NCBI GenBank assembly: GCA_002794785.1
Contig: NBBA01000003.1
Location: 62,001-126,000 of the forward strand
DNA: 64,000 bases
DNA from: Coniferiporia sulphurascens
Lineage: Eukaryota; Basidiomycota; Agaricomycetes; Hymenochaetales; Hymenochaetaceae
Reading direction: 5' to 3'
Shown: positions 45,443-55,771 of the stretch, in pieces
How the letters are laid out: every line of letters starts with the position of its first letter
Numbering within the stretch: position 1 is the stretch's first letter
Made by a program: the position numbers and the translations under genes
The notes under the pieces: model-generated
What the model saw: only the letters and a program-made list of their open reading frames with translations
Told to the model about the DNA's origin: nothing
The model's database searches: none

Positions 45443-45966
45443 AACGGCAGACACGTCTTACAGTCAAAGTTATGCCAGTCCCTTAGCGCACGCTTCTCCT
45501 CTGTCTTTGAATTCAGTCAGCTCCCGTGCCTGTAATTATGCGTAGCGGGCTCGGGGCCCCAGACATGATGTATCTACGCACCAGAGAGTCAAAGTATCAG
45601 CGCATAGACCGGTCGCGCGCACTCCTGCACTCGCCAAGCAAGCGTGATGCGCGCATGTGCTCTTTAGCCTCACCGAGTGCACGGGCGGCCGCGAGCGTGT
45701 CTTGCTCATCCACCTCGAGCTCAGCGTCACGGCCCGCATCCAAGTCCATTGCTGTAGCGGACTGCGCGGACCCTGCAGTCTTTCGGTGCTCCACCAGGAT
45801 TTCAAGAAAAAGCTCGGATGTCCTGTTGATGTAGAACGTTCAGATTGCGGTCGTACAGTCGGACATATCAAGTAAGCGGTAGGCGCACCACTTGGATGCA
45901 TAGTGGAGGCCTCTGTCCGAGCAGTCTTTCACGGCCCTCCGCAGGGCGGTCACGACACCTCCTCCA
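45443..45966 (-). pseudogene. relic of CDC23/APC8 (anaphase-promoting complex) N-terminus
   Basis: On the minus strand, VTALRRAVKDCSDRGLHYASKW (split here as two words: VTALRRAVKDC, SDRGLHYASKW) splices in frame (GTGCGC...CAACAG) to TSELFLEILVEHRKTAGS. That frame continues through QDTLAAARALGEAKEHMRASRLL. Downstream, in another frame, SKTEEKRALRDWHNFD precedes a GTAAGA donor. Cdc23 proteins begin with this kind of helix, ASKW and later AGEK-type R-LRDW motif. The expected initiator ATG is out of frame by one (ATGGAGGAGG near 45967), and the ARFLRLY-type link between the last two blocks is missing. No TPR region follows. This is a short, frameshifted remnant; the intact gene must be elsewhere. 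Confidence 0.6.
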
Positions 45967-46378
45967 TTTCTTACGGCTTTCAGTTCTTCCTGGTCTTATA
46001 TCAGGCAGTAGCAAGCCAATACGATTTGTTTGAGTGAGTCTCAAGAGCAAATTCTACCTGTGCCGTGGCTGCGGACTCGGATCGGAGGCGAGTCTTGAGG
46101 CGAAGCGGACGCGTCGTGTGGCTTGCACGGGATTTCCCGGAATAGCCGGCGGCGTACCCAGTTTCTAATGATCGTCAAGAATAGCGCAGTATACATCGTC
46201 CAGTGCCAACCGCACAGCTCAAATGGGTATATACACTCGGGGACATAGTAAGATGATGGACATAACCTTTCGGACAATGGAAAGAAATCGGTTGCCCCGC
46301 TTTTCAATCTCGTGCGTAATCCACGACTAAATGGATTTAACGCCCTTGGAAGTATTGGTCAGACGCGGCCTTTACCCC
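45967..46378. other. intergenic, no gene recognised
   Basis: Only short frames with no recognisable product; part of the mosaic of fragments between the two repeat copies. Confidence 0.4.
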
Positions 46379-46795
46379 TCAGGTTGAGGACTCCAACAAC
46401 ACACTTTTTTTCATCAGTGCAGCTCTGGTGCTTGTGTAAAACTGGACATTATTACTACTGATCTGATCCCAATAGCATATTGTAGGTGATTGTAGTAAGA
46501 AATGATCAGAACTATTATATGCTATGATTGGATCAATCCATTCTGCTGAGGAGTTACAACCTTTTTCTCCCCTTACCGCCATATCCAAAATACAGACAGT
46601 CCTGAAAGATGTTTTACCAAATAGGGGTTTATTCCTTGTTATGTACTGCCCTAATTCCTCCATATATGTGTATTTTTCACCCTTAAAAAACAGGTATCGG
46701 GTCTTGCCCGCGCAGCTGGCCCTATACTTATAATCGGTGAAGCGCATTGCATATGCCAGTGATGTTTTGCCAGTGGTTGATGCTCCCGGGATCGG
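46379..46795 (-). pseudogene. P-loop NTPase-like ORF fragment
   Basis: A minus-strand frame of about 138 codons runs to a stop at 46379. Upstream of the first Met (46747) it reads PIPGASTTGKTSLAYAM, containing a Walker A pattern GxxxxGKT, then YLFFKGEKYTYMEELGQYI. It is open right up to the edge of repeat R, where homology to the other copy begins, so its N-terminus has probably been cut off. It is AT-rich compared with host genes. Family not recognised; without a Walker B motif the NTPase call is weak. Confidence 0.4.
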
Positions 46796-46799
46796 GTAA

Positions 46800-48271
46800 G
46801 GGTGAGGGTGAGGGTGAGCAGTACCCTCGCATACTAAGTAAGGGCTTTGTATTTCTACCGTTTACTTCACCGTGATCATCAATAGGCATATTGTTACATG
46901 TATCAAGAGACCGACTCGAACACCCTTCAATTCTTTACTCGCGCCGGTATTCGAAACCTGTCTAAGTAAACAAGTTTATTTTATTTCCTCATTTATTTCT
47001 TTAAATACTTCCTTTCTCTCTCCCCTTTTGATACGCGCGTACCTTTAGTGTCCCAGGATCGAAACTTGGAAACTGGAAATTCACATCCGACTCAGTGTCA
47101 GAGTAGCAGCTTGGGCTCAGGCTTTCATAGTACATACTGCTAAAGAAAGAAGGAAAGAAAGAAAGAATACTTTTTGTTGGAACAGATAACTTCGCTTGCG
47201 ACCCCTAGTACCCAAGAGAACTGGCAGGCTGAGTAACGGAAAGATTTTTCAATGATATCCGAGTCGGACGAAGGTTCCATTAGACTTGGACTTTGGCTTT
47301 TAACTGACTTGAAGCGGACACTGGCCTGACTCCGAGACAGGTGGTCAAAGTCGGGTGTCAGGACTTGATTCTTGAAGCAACCTTCTGCCTTCTGGTGTAT
47401 TACAGTGATCTAGCAGCCCAATATTGATTTGTAGAAGTTCTTGACGCTGACGTTCCTGCGGCCCGGGCCCCGGGTCCGGATGCTCCGATTTAAGCTGTTG
47501 GGTTTGTTGCTTGTTTGAGGAATTGGGCTGCGGAGCGTAGTTCACTGGGGACGAAAAACATCTCCCTCTTGGTCTTTTTTTTACTTCCAGAGAAGGATTG
47601 GGGAGAGAAGGCGTTGTGGGTAATAAATCTGTTAGAGATGGAGATCTCCTATAAACGTCTTTCGCGCGATGCGCTGTACTGGCTTCAGGCTTGTCAGGAG
47701 GGATTCAAGTAACAGAGGCTTTAGCCAAAATGGAGAAATTATTCGGATCGAAATTTCGTAGGAAGTCGGGTGAAGAAGTTGAAGCCCGTGTGGTAACTAG
47801 GCTTGCATTTTTCTTGATTTTGCTGAAAACGTCCAAACGGAGTATGGCACGACTTCATCGATACTGCAGCGGCCTGAGCACAGTGTCCGCAGGTAAAGTC
47901 ACAAGCCAAGAGGATGATGGCGAAGCCAGTGGATTTTGAACTTTGTTTAAACTCGATACCACGGTCGACTGAGGCTAGAGAAGCCTAGAGGCCAGATTGA
48001 TTCCAGGCCCCAGAATATGAATGCGTACGAGGTATGTATGTGTGGTATGTGCCTGCGCCGGGGGCCCCTTTACTTCTTGAAGCTATTGAAGACTCGGATC
48101 GGACCCGGATGACGGTACACGTACAACCCGAGATCGCCTGCCCTTGGGTTCTTTCTTGGCCTGAACGCAATCCGCGATGGAAGGAAAAGTGGGCCCACTC
48201 AAGTATCTGTCCGTTATCGGTGTTGAAAGACAGAGGGAATACATGGAAAGGGCGAGAGGCAGACCTTATAA
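46800..48271. repeat. dispersed repeat R, right copy (empty MITE site)
   Basis: Direct-orientation partner of 36874-38653. It has a GGGTGA tandem stretch at its start (46798-46818) and an uninterrupted MITE target (GGTATTCG near 46951). It has an extra ~110 bp at 47410-47515 relative to the left copy. The end GAGGCAGACCTTAT is at ~48271, ~195 bp before the proteasome start codon. Confidence 0.8.
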
Positions 48272-48465
48272 TTGGTAATCGTTGAAGCAAATCAGCAGCT
48301 TGAGATACTAAATGGATTTACCGGGATTACTTATGTAATTACGTAAGCTATAAACCGGACGCGTAACCGGGCACTGACGCGTCTCCATCGCGTTCAAGAG
48401 AACGCTCGCTCTCCTTTCTGTCTCTCCCTCTTACTTACCTCGACGAGCATACTCGAGACCGCATA

Positions 48466-49714
48466 ATGGTACGTCAAGCCTCTTAATATTGTGATTCTCG
48501 TATTTTGAGAGTCTCACTGGTAACTTCCCTCCTGATAGGCCAGACGATACGACAGTGCGTGGTACCGCATTATGGCACTGATATTCACGAAATTAAGTAT
48601 GCTCTCATGTAGGCCGCACGACCATTTTCTCGCCAGAGGGTCAGTCTATTTAACTATCGAGCGGCTTACCTCTGCTAACGCTGTTATATGTTATGTTATC
48701 CAGGTCGTTTGTACCAAAGTATGGTCCTGCTTCGTCTATGCTAGGTATTGTACCTGACGAGCGTCCGTGATTAGTTGAATATGCTATGGAAGCGATCTCC
48801 CACGCCGGGTCGGTGCTCGGCGTCCTCGCGAAGGACGGCGTGGTCCTCGCCGCGGAGAAGAAAGTGACGGGGAAGCTGCTGGACCTGTCCGGCACCACCA
48901 CGGGGGGATACGGTGGGAGCGGCGAGAAGATCTTTCTGCTGAACTCGTGCGTTTGCCCTCGCTTCTTTCTCTCGGACGACCTTCTTTAGCTAAAGACGGG
49001 TGGTAACTGGAACTGTTTAGGAATGTGGTCGCTGGTGTTGCGGGCTTTACGGCGGACGCGATGTCGCTCGTGAATTATGCGCGCCAGGCGGCGCAGCGGC
49101 ATTTGTTTTCGTATGACGAGGATATTCCTGTTGAGCAACTTGCGCAGCGTTTGTGTGACTTGAAGCAGGGCTACACGCAGTATGGCGGTGCGTCCTTTCT
49201 CTCACAAAGCCTAGTGTCCCATAACAGGATGTTAAATTTTAAAAAATCAGGTCTCCGACCGTTCGGTGTGTCGCTGCTATATGCAGGCTGGGACCCGCAC
49301 TACGAGTTCCAATTGTACCACTCGGACCCATCGGGCAACTACTCGGGGTGGAAGGCGACGTGCATTGGCGCGAACAGCGGGACGGCGCAGAGTCTGTTGA
49401 AGCAGGACTACAAGGACGATATCTCGATGGAGGAGGCGATCGGGCTCGTGCTCAAGACGATGAGCAAGACGATGGACAGCACGACGCTCGGCAGCGAAAA
49501 ACGTGAGCCTTCGCCGTTGCTTTCGCCTTTATGAAAGGGACTTTTCTAACGGACGACTCGGTCCAATCTCGTAGTGGAATTCGCGACGCTGACGCTGGAC
49601 CCTGTGACGAAGACGCCCCGCGCAAAGATATACCGTCCCGCAGAGGTAGATGCCCTGTTGAAGAAACACGATCTCGCAAAGAAGGACGACGACGTGGAGA
49701 TGAAGTCGTCATAG
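48466..49714 (+). CDS. 20S proteasome subunit alpha type (alpha3, Pre9/PSMA4-like), 263 aa, 8 exons
   Basis: Exons 48466-48468, 48539-48554, 48613-48639, 48704-48718, 48775-48946, 49021-49187, 49251-49502 and 49575-49714 total exactly 264 codons. The first exon is only the ATG, and the next three micro-exons (16, 27 and 15 nt) encode [20 protein letters not shown], the alpha-subunit N-terminal gate signature. [16 protein letters not shown] follows. The body has [48 protein letters not shown] and [11 protein letters not shown]. The acidic/basic tail ([15 protein letters not shown]) is typical of alpha3. The role is in the outer heptameric ring that gates substrate entry. Its upstream region is only ~195 bp before repeat copy R. 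Confidence 0.95.
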
Positions 49715-50545
49715 GTGCATATTCACACTCAATCATTGTGTTTTTAGCTGTCTTCCTATCTCAATGTTCATATCTTTTTTCTTTCTTTCTATTGCGATTC
49801 TACCGATGCTCTGACTGATATTCGCCACGCACGGACGGCACCGGCACGAAGGCTGCGCGAAGCCCTTCCGGCGGGAGAGCTTATACACGATAGTCCAACT
49901 CCTGACTGCGCAAGGGCATGCAATGCGCCGCCAAGACCTGGCTGAGTGACTCAAGGCTGTTTTTGTTTTTTCTTGCAAAGTCTCCTAAGTATTTCCGCAT
50001 GCTCGTCGTCCCCATAAATATTCCCCCTTTTCCTTCAATGAGGGGTCTTGGAATAAGGTCTGAAGACCAGATAAGGAATGTATGTTCTTTTGCTGGGTGT
50101 TGCTAGCTCTATGTTGTCCGTTTATTGCGGCGTGTAAATGTGTTATTGAGTTGCATTTGTTGTCTTTCTACGGAGGCGCAGGGTGTTCGGCGCGAGTGAG
50201 TTTCGTGCCAGCCACAGCCTACAGCGTCAAGGTGTCGGGCGGCGATCATTAGGGCACTTACAAAGCTGAATGCGACATTCTCCTTCACTCCTCCCCACCA
50301 ATGGTACAAACCCTATTCAGGAGCACAACGCCCCGACTACTGTATTTTATTTTAGGGGAGGAAGGAGAAAAAGTACATATGTACTATATATATATATATA
50401 AAGCCCGAAGATCTTACAATATTATCAACTTGAAGTTCGCAAATACATTATGTAGTAAATTAGTCTCGGGGTGGTCACCGCGACCACGGTCAGGTTAAAT
50501 AACGCCGAGCGTTGGGCAGCGGGGCGTCTCCCCGAAGCGTTAGTG
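49715..50545. other. convergent intergenic (3' UTRs) with a TA microsatellite
   Basis: T-rich 3' UTR-like sequence follows the proteasome gene. A (TA)n tract of ~14 bp lies near 50385-50400. No gene recognised. Confidence 0.5.
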
Positions 50546-51978
50546 CTACCCATACCATTTATCGCCCAGACGTGTCTTTGCTGCTTTCCTCATGGGCACG
50601 GTCGGCTCTGTGATGTCGAATACTTCGATCGCCCGCTATAAAGGGTGCGTCAGTCAAGGAATGGTGTGGAGGAAGCAAAATGCTTGCCTTCCAGGTTCCC
50701 ACGTCGAGCTCCATGACCATTTGTTTCTTATGAACGCCTTGCTGGTAGTCGGTGTCGGATGGAGGCTCGCACAGCCCTGTTGAGTTATAGCCGTCAGAAA
50801 AAGGAAAAGGGGGAAAAGAGGAAAAACACAAGACGTACAGACAGTGGGCTCCTCCGTGTCCTCCGTAATCTCGAGAGCGACCTTGCCGTCTCGGATTAGA
50901 AAGGAAAGGTAGAAGAGGTTCTCCACGCTCTGCCCGAAGCTGTGAGGATTGATGATGAGCTGGAAGAGGTTTATTGGACCTCCATGGTTTTCGAGGATCT
51001 TCTCGAGCTGTTGAAGGGGGCGGTTTATATCATTTGAGCTTGTACACGGCAAGCGGGACGCATGGTGCTTGGGACTTACGGCAAGCACGTTTTTGGTCGT
51101 TTCGTTCTCCGACTTTTCAATGTCGTTCTCTTTAAGCTAGACAAAGGATTGCGTTTAGTACCGTATATAATACTACTCGTAAACGGAGCTACGAACCTCT
51201 TGCGGGCGTTTCTCAACCTCGTTGTTCTTCTCGAACCGTGTCCGCTTGACAACATTCCTCTTTTTGGGTTCTACAGAGAGCGGACCGAGCCTGGCGCGAC
51301 GTCCGTTCAGCAGCCTCGAACAAAGCTCTATCTGCGCTCACATAAAATCCATAGCGGGTACCCTCCGGCTCTTCGCCAAGGCCTTGCGCCCGATCAAGTC
51401 CCAATTGAGGGGTCGCTCGGCGTCAATGTCGGCGTCCTCGTCCTCGTCGTCCGCCGCGACGCCCTCCTCGCCCTGCCAGTGACCGCCCATGAAGGTGACG
51501 AGCTTGGCGACAAAGTCGTCAATGTCGAACCCACCGACGTCCGCCCGCATCTGGCGCGCCTTCACTGCGCCGAGGTTCGACGCCGTGACGAGGAAAGCCG
51601 AGTCAAGGGTGGCTTCTTGGGGACCCTTTACTGCGCGCGCAGTGAACATTGGTCTTGTCCGATGAGACATGTCCTCACTCACCCTTCTGGAAGAGCTTGT
51701 CTGCTTCACGGACTTTCTGCGTCAAGGACTCAATCCCAATAGCCTTCGCGTTCAAAAGACTCTCTAATTGTCCGCATAAGTAAAGCCTAAAAGCGTGAGT
51801 TAAGGTATTGATAGCTACCATCCTCCTGCAACGACCTATAGTTCTTTCTGATCTCGCGCTTTTCTCCCGTGTCCTGGTCCGGGTCATACACCAGAGAGTT
51901 GGCACTGTCCTGCGAACCAGACTCGAACACCGCCTCCTCTTCTTCCTCCCCCTCCTCGTGGCGCGTGTGTCCAGGCAT
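50546..51978 (-). CDS. NSE4: Nse4, kleisin subunit of the SMC5/6 complex
   Basis: Starts MPGHTRHEEGEEEEE (51978), followed by the Nse4 N-terminal helix region (IRKNYRSLQED, LLNAKAIGIESLTQKVREAD). The conserved middle block is AERPLNWDLIGRKALAKSRRVPAMDFMLGPL (read here as LNWDLIGRKALAK, SRRVPAMDFMLGPL). The C-terminal winged-helix domain has PINLFQLIINPHSFGQSVEN and LFYLSFLIRDGKVALE, then GVHKKQMVMELDVGTWK. The last intron starts with GC (GCAAGC, 50687) and ends TATAG at 50636. Splicing gives TWK-RAIEVFDITEP and a stop at 50548-50546, matching the family end. Nse4 bridges SMC5 and SMC6 heads with Nse1/Nse3 in DNA repair. Several short introns in between were inferred from frame. Confidence 0.93.
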
Positions 51979-52414
51979 GACTATGTGGTCGCGGGAGGGC
52001 TAAAGGGGAGAGGAAAGGTAGAAGGATGGCCTGAGCCGCGTCCGTGAATGCGGCGTCGACGAGACGGACGCGCTGCATTTCTCGACGCGTGAGGGCTGTG
52101 ACGGACTGTGACTTCCCGCGCACGCGACGGACCGACCCGTACCGGATCGTCCAAATCCTTTATCGAAGAGGCGCAAACTAAGGACGAAAATAAGATGGGA
52201 GTCAATTACTAGTCCTCGTCGTTCCTCCATATCCTAAGACTTGATTCTTATTACATGTAGTCCATAACCCACAAAACGCCTTAATACGGCTGACACCGAG
52301 AGTGATATATAAACTCGCTGCCGTCAGCATAATACAAAAGCCTAAGAGTACATACAATCTATCATACAAGCCCAACGATCTAAACAAAATCAAGGTTCCC
52401 CAATAAACCAAGCT
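51979..52414. other. intergenic, NSE4 promoter side and TAF12 3' side
   Basis: No gene is visible. The region between the NSE4 start and the TAF12 stop holds AT-rich sequence near 52230-52400 that suits a TAF12 3' UTR. Confidence 0.5.
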
Positions 52415-53773
52415 CTACATCAGCTTTGCCTCCTTTTTAGCCTGTGCGACCTGAGCGAGACGTTGGCTGCGGAGCGTGACATTCGCGTTCTGCGCAGACT
52501 TTTTGCCGGAAGTGCCGGTCCCCGCAGCGGGCGTGATAGAAGACTGCGAGATAGATATTCGTGTCTCGTCAGACGCGAATCCAGGAATGCGGATGTTATG
52601 ATTGCGCTCTGTAAAGTAGAACGTGAAGAACGGTTACCGGCCAGTATGCCGTCAGAGGCTTACCAAGATGAAGCTGCAAATCTCGCACTTCCAAAGAATC
52701 ACCTCCTCGGTGCTTTGCGAGACGACAGCCGAAGTTTGTCACCGAGTCTACGAATTCGTCTGCGATGTCCAGTAATAACTTGAAAAGGACTGCGGTTAGA
52801 TACTTCCTCCGTTCGACAAACGAAACTTACATCTTCGACCTCAGGCTCAATTTTGACATTTGGATCAATGCTAAAAACCAGGTCTTGTATCGAGCGGCGC
52901 ATACTTTGGTCGTTAGGCGCATTCTTCCGTCTATTGGACGTGTCCCCAGAACCCAAGACACTCGGATCATCTGTCCGCGCGATCTGTGCAGGAGTACCTG
53001 AATAGATAGTAAAATAAGTCATACATGTCGCCTGTTCCTAAAACTTTGCCCACCAGATACTCTCCCACTTGCAAACCCACCGCTCAACGTCGGACGACCA
53101 GTTGACGATGGGAAGGTCTGTGGCCCTGGATTACTTATGTTAAGGGTCTGGCTGATCGGATAGTTGTTCCCGGTAGCCGACATAAGTGTAGCACCTCCAT
53201 TGGGTGCAGGAGACGAGCTTTTAAAAGCTCCAGCGGTCGCACCCATGACATTGGCCTGCAAGGAGCCCGATTGTGCGGACTGTAAAGGCTACGGTTTGTG
53301 TCAAAGGACAGGATACACATGTGCCCTCAAGGGCTGTTAAATCGATTTCGGCTCACCTTTGATGAACTTGCGACGGGCTGAGCAGCTTGAGTATTCGCGG
53401 ATACATCCTTGTTGTTGTTTATTGCGAATTGCTTCAACTGAATTCGGTGTTTAAGAAAGGGTGTCATTGGTAATTCGCAGTTGGCATAACGCACCTGGTT
53501 GATCTGCACTTGGCTCAACCTGCCCTGCTTTGCGAGCTCCGTAATCTGCTCCATGTTCGCCAGCAGGAGCGAGGCAATTTTGTCATTTTGAAGACTCTCG
53601 CCAGTCGAGGACTTGAAGGCGGAGGAAAGAGCCGCGATGATGCTGGCGGACGCGGCAGTGTTTTGCGTTGGTGTCGTTGACGGCCCGGCAGCAGCAGCAG
53701 CAGGCTGGGTCTGCTGTGTTTGCTGAGTTTTCTGCTGAGCCTGCTGTTGTTGTTGAGTTCCGTTGCTGGCCAT
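52415..53773 (-). CDS. TAF12: TFIID/SAGA subunit TAF12 (histone-fold)
   Basis: The start MASNGTQQQQQAQQ leads into a Gln-rich N-terminus, then LLLANMEQITELAKQGRLSQ and a disordered Ser/Asn/Pro region. The C-terminal histone fold spans several exons: RSIQDLVFSIDPNVKIEPEVED, LLLDIADEFVDSVTNFGCRLAK, HRGGDSLEVRDLQLHLERNHNIRIPGF (motif pieces are given separately here). The end is AQAKKEAKLM with TAG at 52417-52415. TAF12 pairs with TAF4 in TFIID and with Ada1 in SAGA through this H2B-like fold. The gene is divergent from the F-box gene with 269 bp between start codons. Confidence 0.93.
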
Positions 53774-54042
53774 GGCGGTATGTCGAGAACGCTGTCGGTA
53801 GATCCAAGTTCAAGTGCCCACTGGCAAGCGCGGTGGTGGCTGAGAACCGAGACGCGCTCTGAGCCACGGCTACATCCGGACTGAACCTCATTCTGGCGCC
53901 CGACCAACTTGAATGCCTACTACTCATCACAAATTTCTGGGTCGCCTTTGGTATGATTTCTTTGCTATTAAATCAGGGACCCCTCAATAATTTATATCAG
54001 ATCCGGAGCCCGTCCGTCGGCTAACTTGCGTCCTGTGAAGTT
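53774..54042. promoter_or_regulatory. divergent promoter, TAF12 and F-box gene
   Basis: 269 bp separate the two opposite start codons; no other frame is needed here. An AT-rich patch at 53960-54000 is next to the F-box gene. Confidence 0.45.
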
Positions 54043-55554
54043 ATGTCGGACCCTGGCAATGAGACTGATGTAGGCTCTAGATGCACCGATGGACTTTCCG
54101 CGCGTCCACCCATCGTACAAAACTTCGTCCTGGAGCTGCTCTCGGAGATATTTCTTTTATGCCTCCCCGATGACCTTATTGCAAGAATGCGCAGCAACGA
54201 GGCACCGCTCAACGTCAGTCATGTCTGCCGCACTTGGCGCAACGCCGCGCTTCTCACACGCAACCTTTGGGCTCGTGTGCACGTCGTGTGCAGCGACGAA
54301 AATGCAACTCTTGATGTCGTAGCTCCAGCACTTAGGTCATGGCTTAGTAGGAGCGCCAAATTAGACCTTTCCGTCCGGATCGAGTGCCCTATAATCACAG
54401 CCACATTTCCGAGCAATAACAGGAGGTTTGTGTCCTGGGGTTCTGTTCAGGTAGTCTTTTTTGAACTGGCGAGGTTCAGTTTTCGCCTGAAATCCCTCAG
54501 TGCTCGACTTCCCGGAACCTTTTCTGAAGATGTCCTTAATCTGATAAAGGGGGGATTCCAGTCCCTAAGATACCTAGATGTCAGCTTCGACACGTCTCTA
54601 GTATACAGCCAATTGTCTGGCCTTGCCACGTTCTCTCCTTTCTTCAGCAGATTATCAGAACTCAGGCTCGGCGCTGAGCCCGGACATAACGTTCGGATAT
54701 TCCTTGACGACTTCCCTCTATGCTCTGGGCTGCGGAAGCTCGCTCTCAACCTTCCTGTTACAGCTCCTCTCTTCGTCTTAATCATGAAAAACTGTCCACT
54801 CATCGAGGAAGTAAGTCTGGATCATGACAGTATCCTCTACAATGGTCCGTTCATCCAGGGGACCGTCAAGAGATTAGTCCTCAAATCCGTTCGCGTTTTG
54901 ACATTATGTGTCAAAGACAGTCGATTCACAGGCGAAGTCCTGAAATCCGTACAGATGCCAGCACTGTCAGATTTTACTCTTAGTTTCGGGAGCATCAACA
55001 ATACCCTCGCATTGTCTACACTTCCCCACGCAGAGACACAACTCGTTTCTTTCTTGACATGCTCCAATCCACCGCTCAAGAGTTTAATCCTCAAAGGTTT
55101 ACGCGTGCAAGATTCGACGCTCCTGGAGTGCGTCGAGCTTCTCCCGGACTTGCGGCACCTCCAAACGTATATGACCGAACCTGTCGCACGTGCGCTCACT
55201 CTCCCCGTCAATGTGACGCAGACGCAAAGCGCTATCGCCGCAATGAAGTGTCCCGCCTTGGAGGAGCTCACCATCATGCTGCCCCCGCTCGACTACCAGG
55301 ACGCCCTCATCCTATGGGGGGCTATGGAGGATATGATCCGTTCGCGGTGGCCGTATACACGCAATAGGAAAATTCCCCGAGTCGGCAAAGGTGCAGCGGT
55401 AGTCGCAGCCTCGAGATCTGTCGGTCAAATACCGAAAACACTTCGCAGAGTAAACTTACCCTCGGTGGAAGTGAAGCATCATCCCCTCTACAAAGGTATC
55501 AAAGACTGCATCAAACAAGGTTTCGTCCTCGGTGGCGAGAAAATGGAGCCGTAG
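54043..55554 (+). CDS. F-box domain protein, 503 aa, single exon
   Basis: The frame from MSDPGNETDVGSRC is uninterrupted. The F-box-like motif VLELLSEIFLLCLPDDLI and VSHVCRTWRNAALLTRNLW lies at ~residues 28-85. Leucine-rich-repeat-like segments follow (SLRYLDVSFD, RLSELRLGAEPG, LRKLALNLPV, LIEEVSLDHDS, PALEELTIMLPP). This architecture is a very large family in mushrooms; such proteins recruit substrates to SCF ubiquitin ligases through Skp1. The specific target is unknown. Confidence 0.88.
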   Translation: MSDPGNETDVGSRCTDGLSARPPIVQNFVLELLSEIFLLCLPDDLIARMRSNEAPLNVSHVCRTWRNAALLTRNLWARVHVVCSDENATLDVVAPALRSWLSRSAKLDLSVRIECPIITATFPSNNRRFVSWGSVQVVFFELARFSFRLKSLSARLPGTFSEDVLNLIKGGFQSLRYLDVSFDTSLVYSQLSGLATFSPFFSRLSELRLGAEPGHNVRIFLDDFPLCSGLRKLALNLPVTAPLFVLIMKNCPLIEEVSLDHDSILYNGPFIQGTVKRLVLKSVRVLTLCVKDSRFTGEVLKSVQMPALSDFTLSFGSINNTLALSTLPHAETQLVSFLTCSNPPLKSLILKGLRVQDSTLLECVELLPDLRHLQTYMTEPVARALTLPVNVTQTQSAIAAMKCPALEELTIMLPPLDYQDALILWGAMEDMIRSRWPYTRNRKIPRVGKGAAVVAASRSVGQIPKTLRRVNLPSVEVKHHPLYKGIKDCIKQGFVLGGEKMEP

Positions 55555-55771
55555 TCGAGCATTCGTGGACGGCTCTTATTCGGCTTGTCAACATCGGTTT
55601 AAAACGAAGTTCCTACTTCCGCGGGTGATATTTATCGTGCGGCGGAGACCTCGGTTGCACGAACGTTCTCTGCCACGCTCTAATTGGAAGGAAAGATGCA
55701 TATCTATAAATTACAGTATGGTGATTTTACACAATGGGATAATTTAAGATAAGTGTACATTACGGAAACAT

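Noticed and set aside
46798..46818. GGGTGA tandem stretch as an interstitial telomere
   Set aside because: The unit is not TTAGGG/CCCTAA and only about three units are present; it is part of repeat R.
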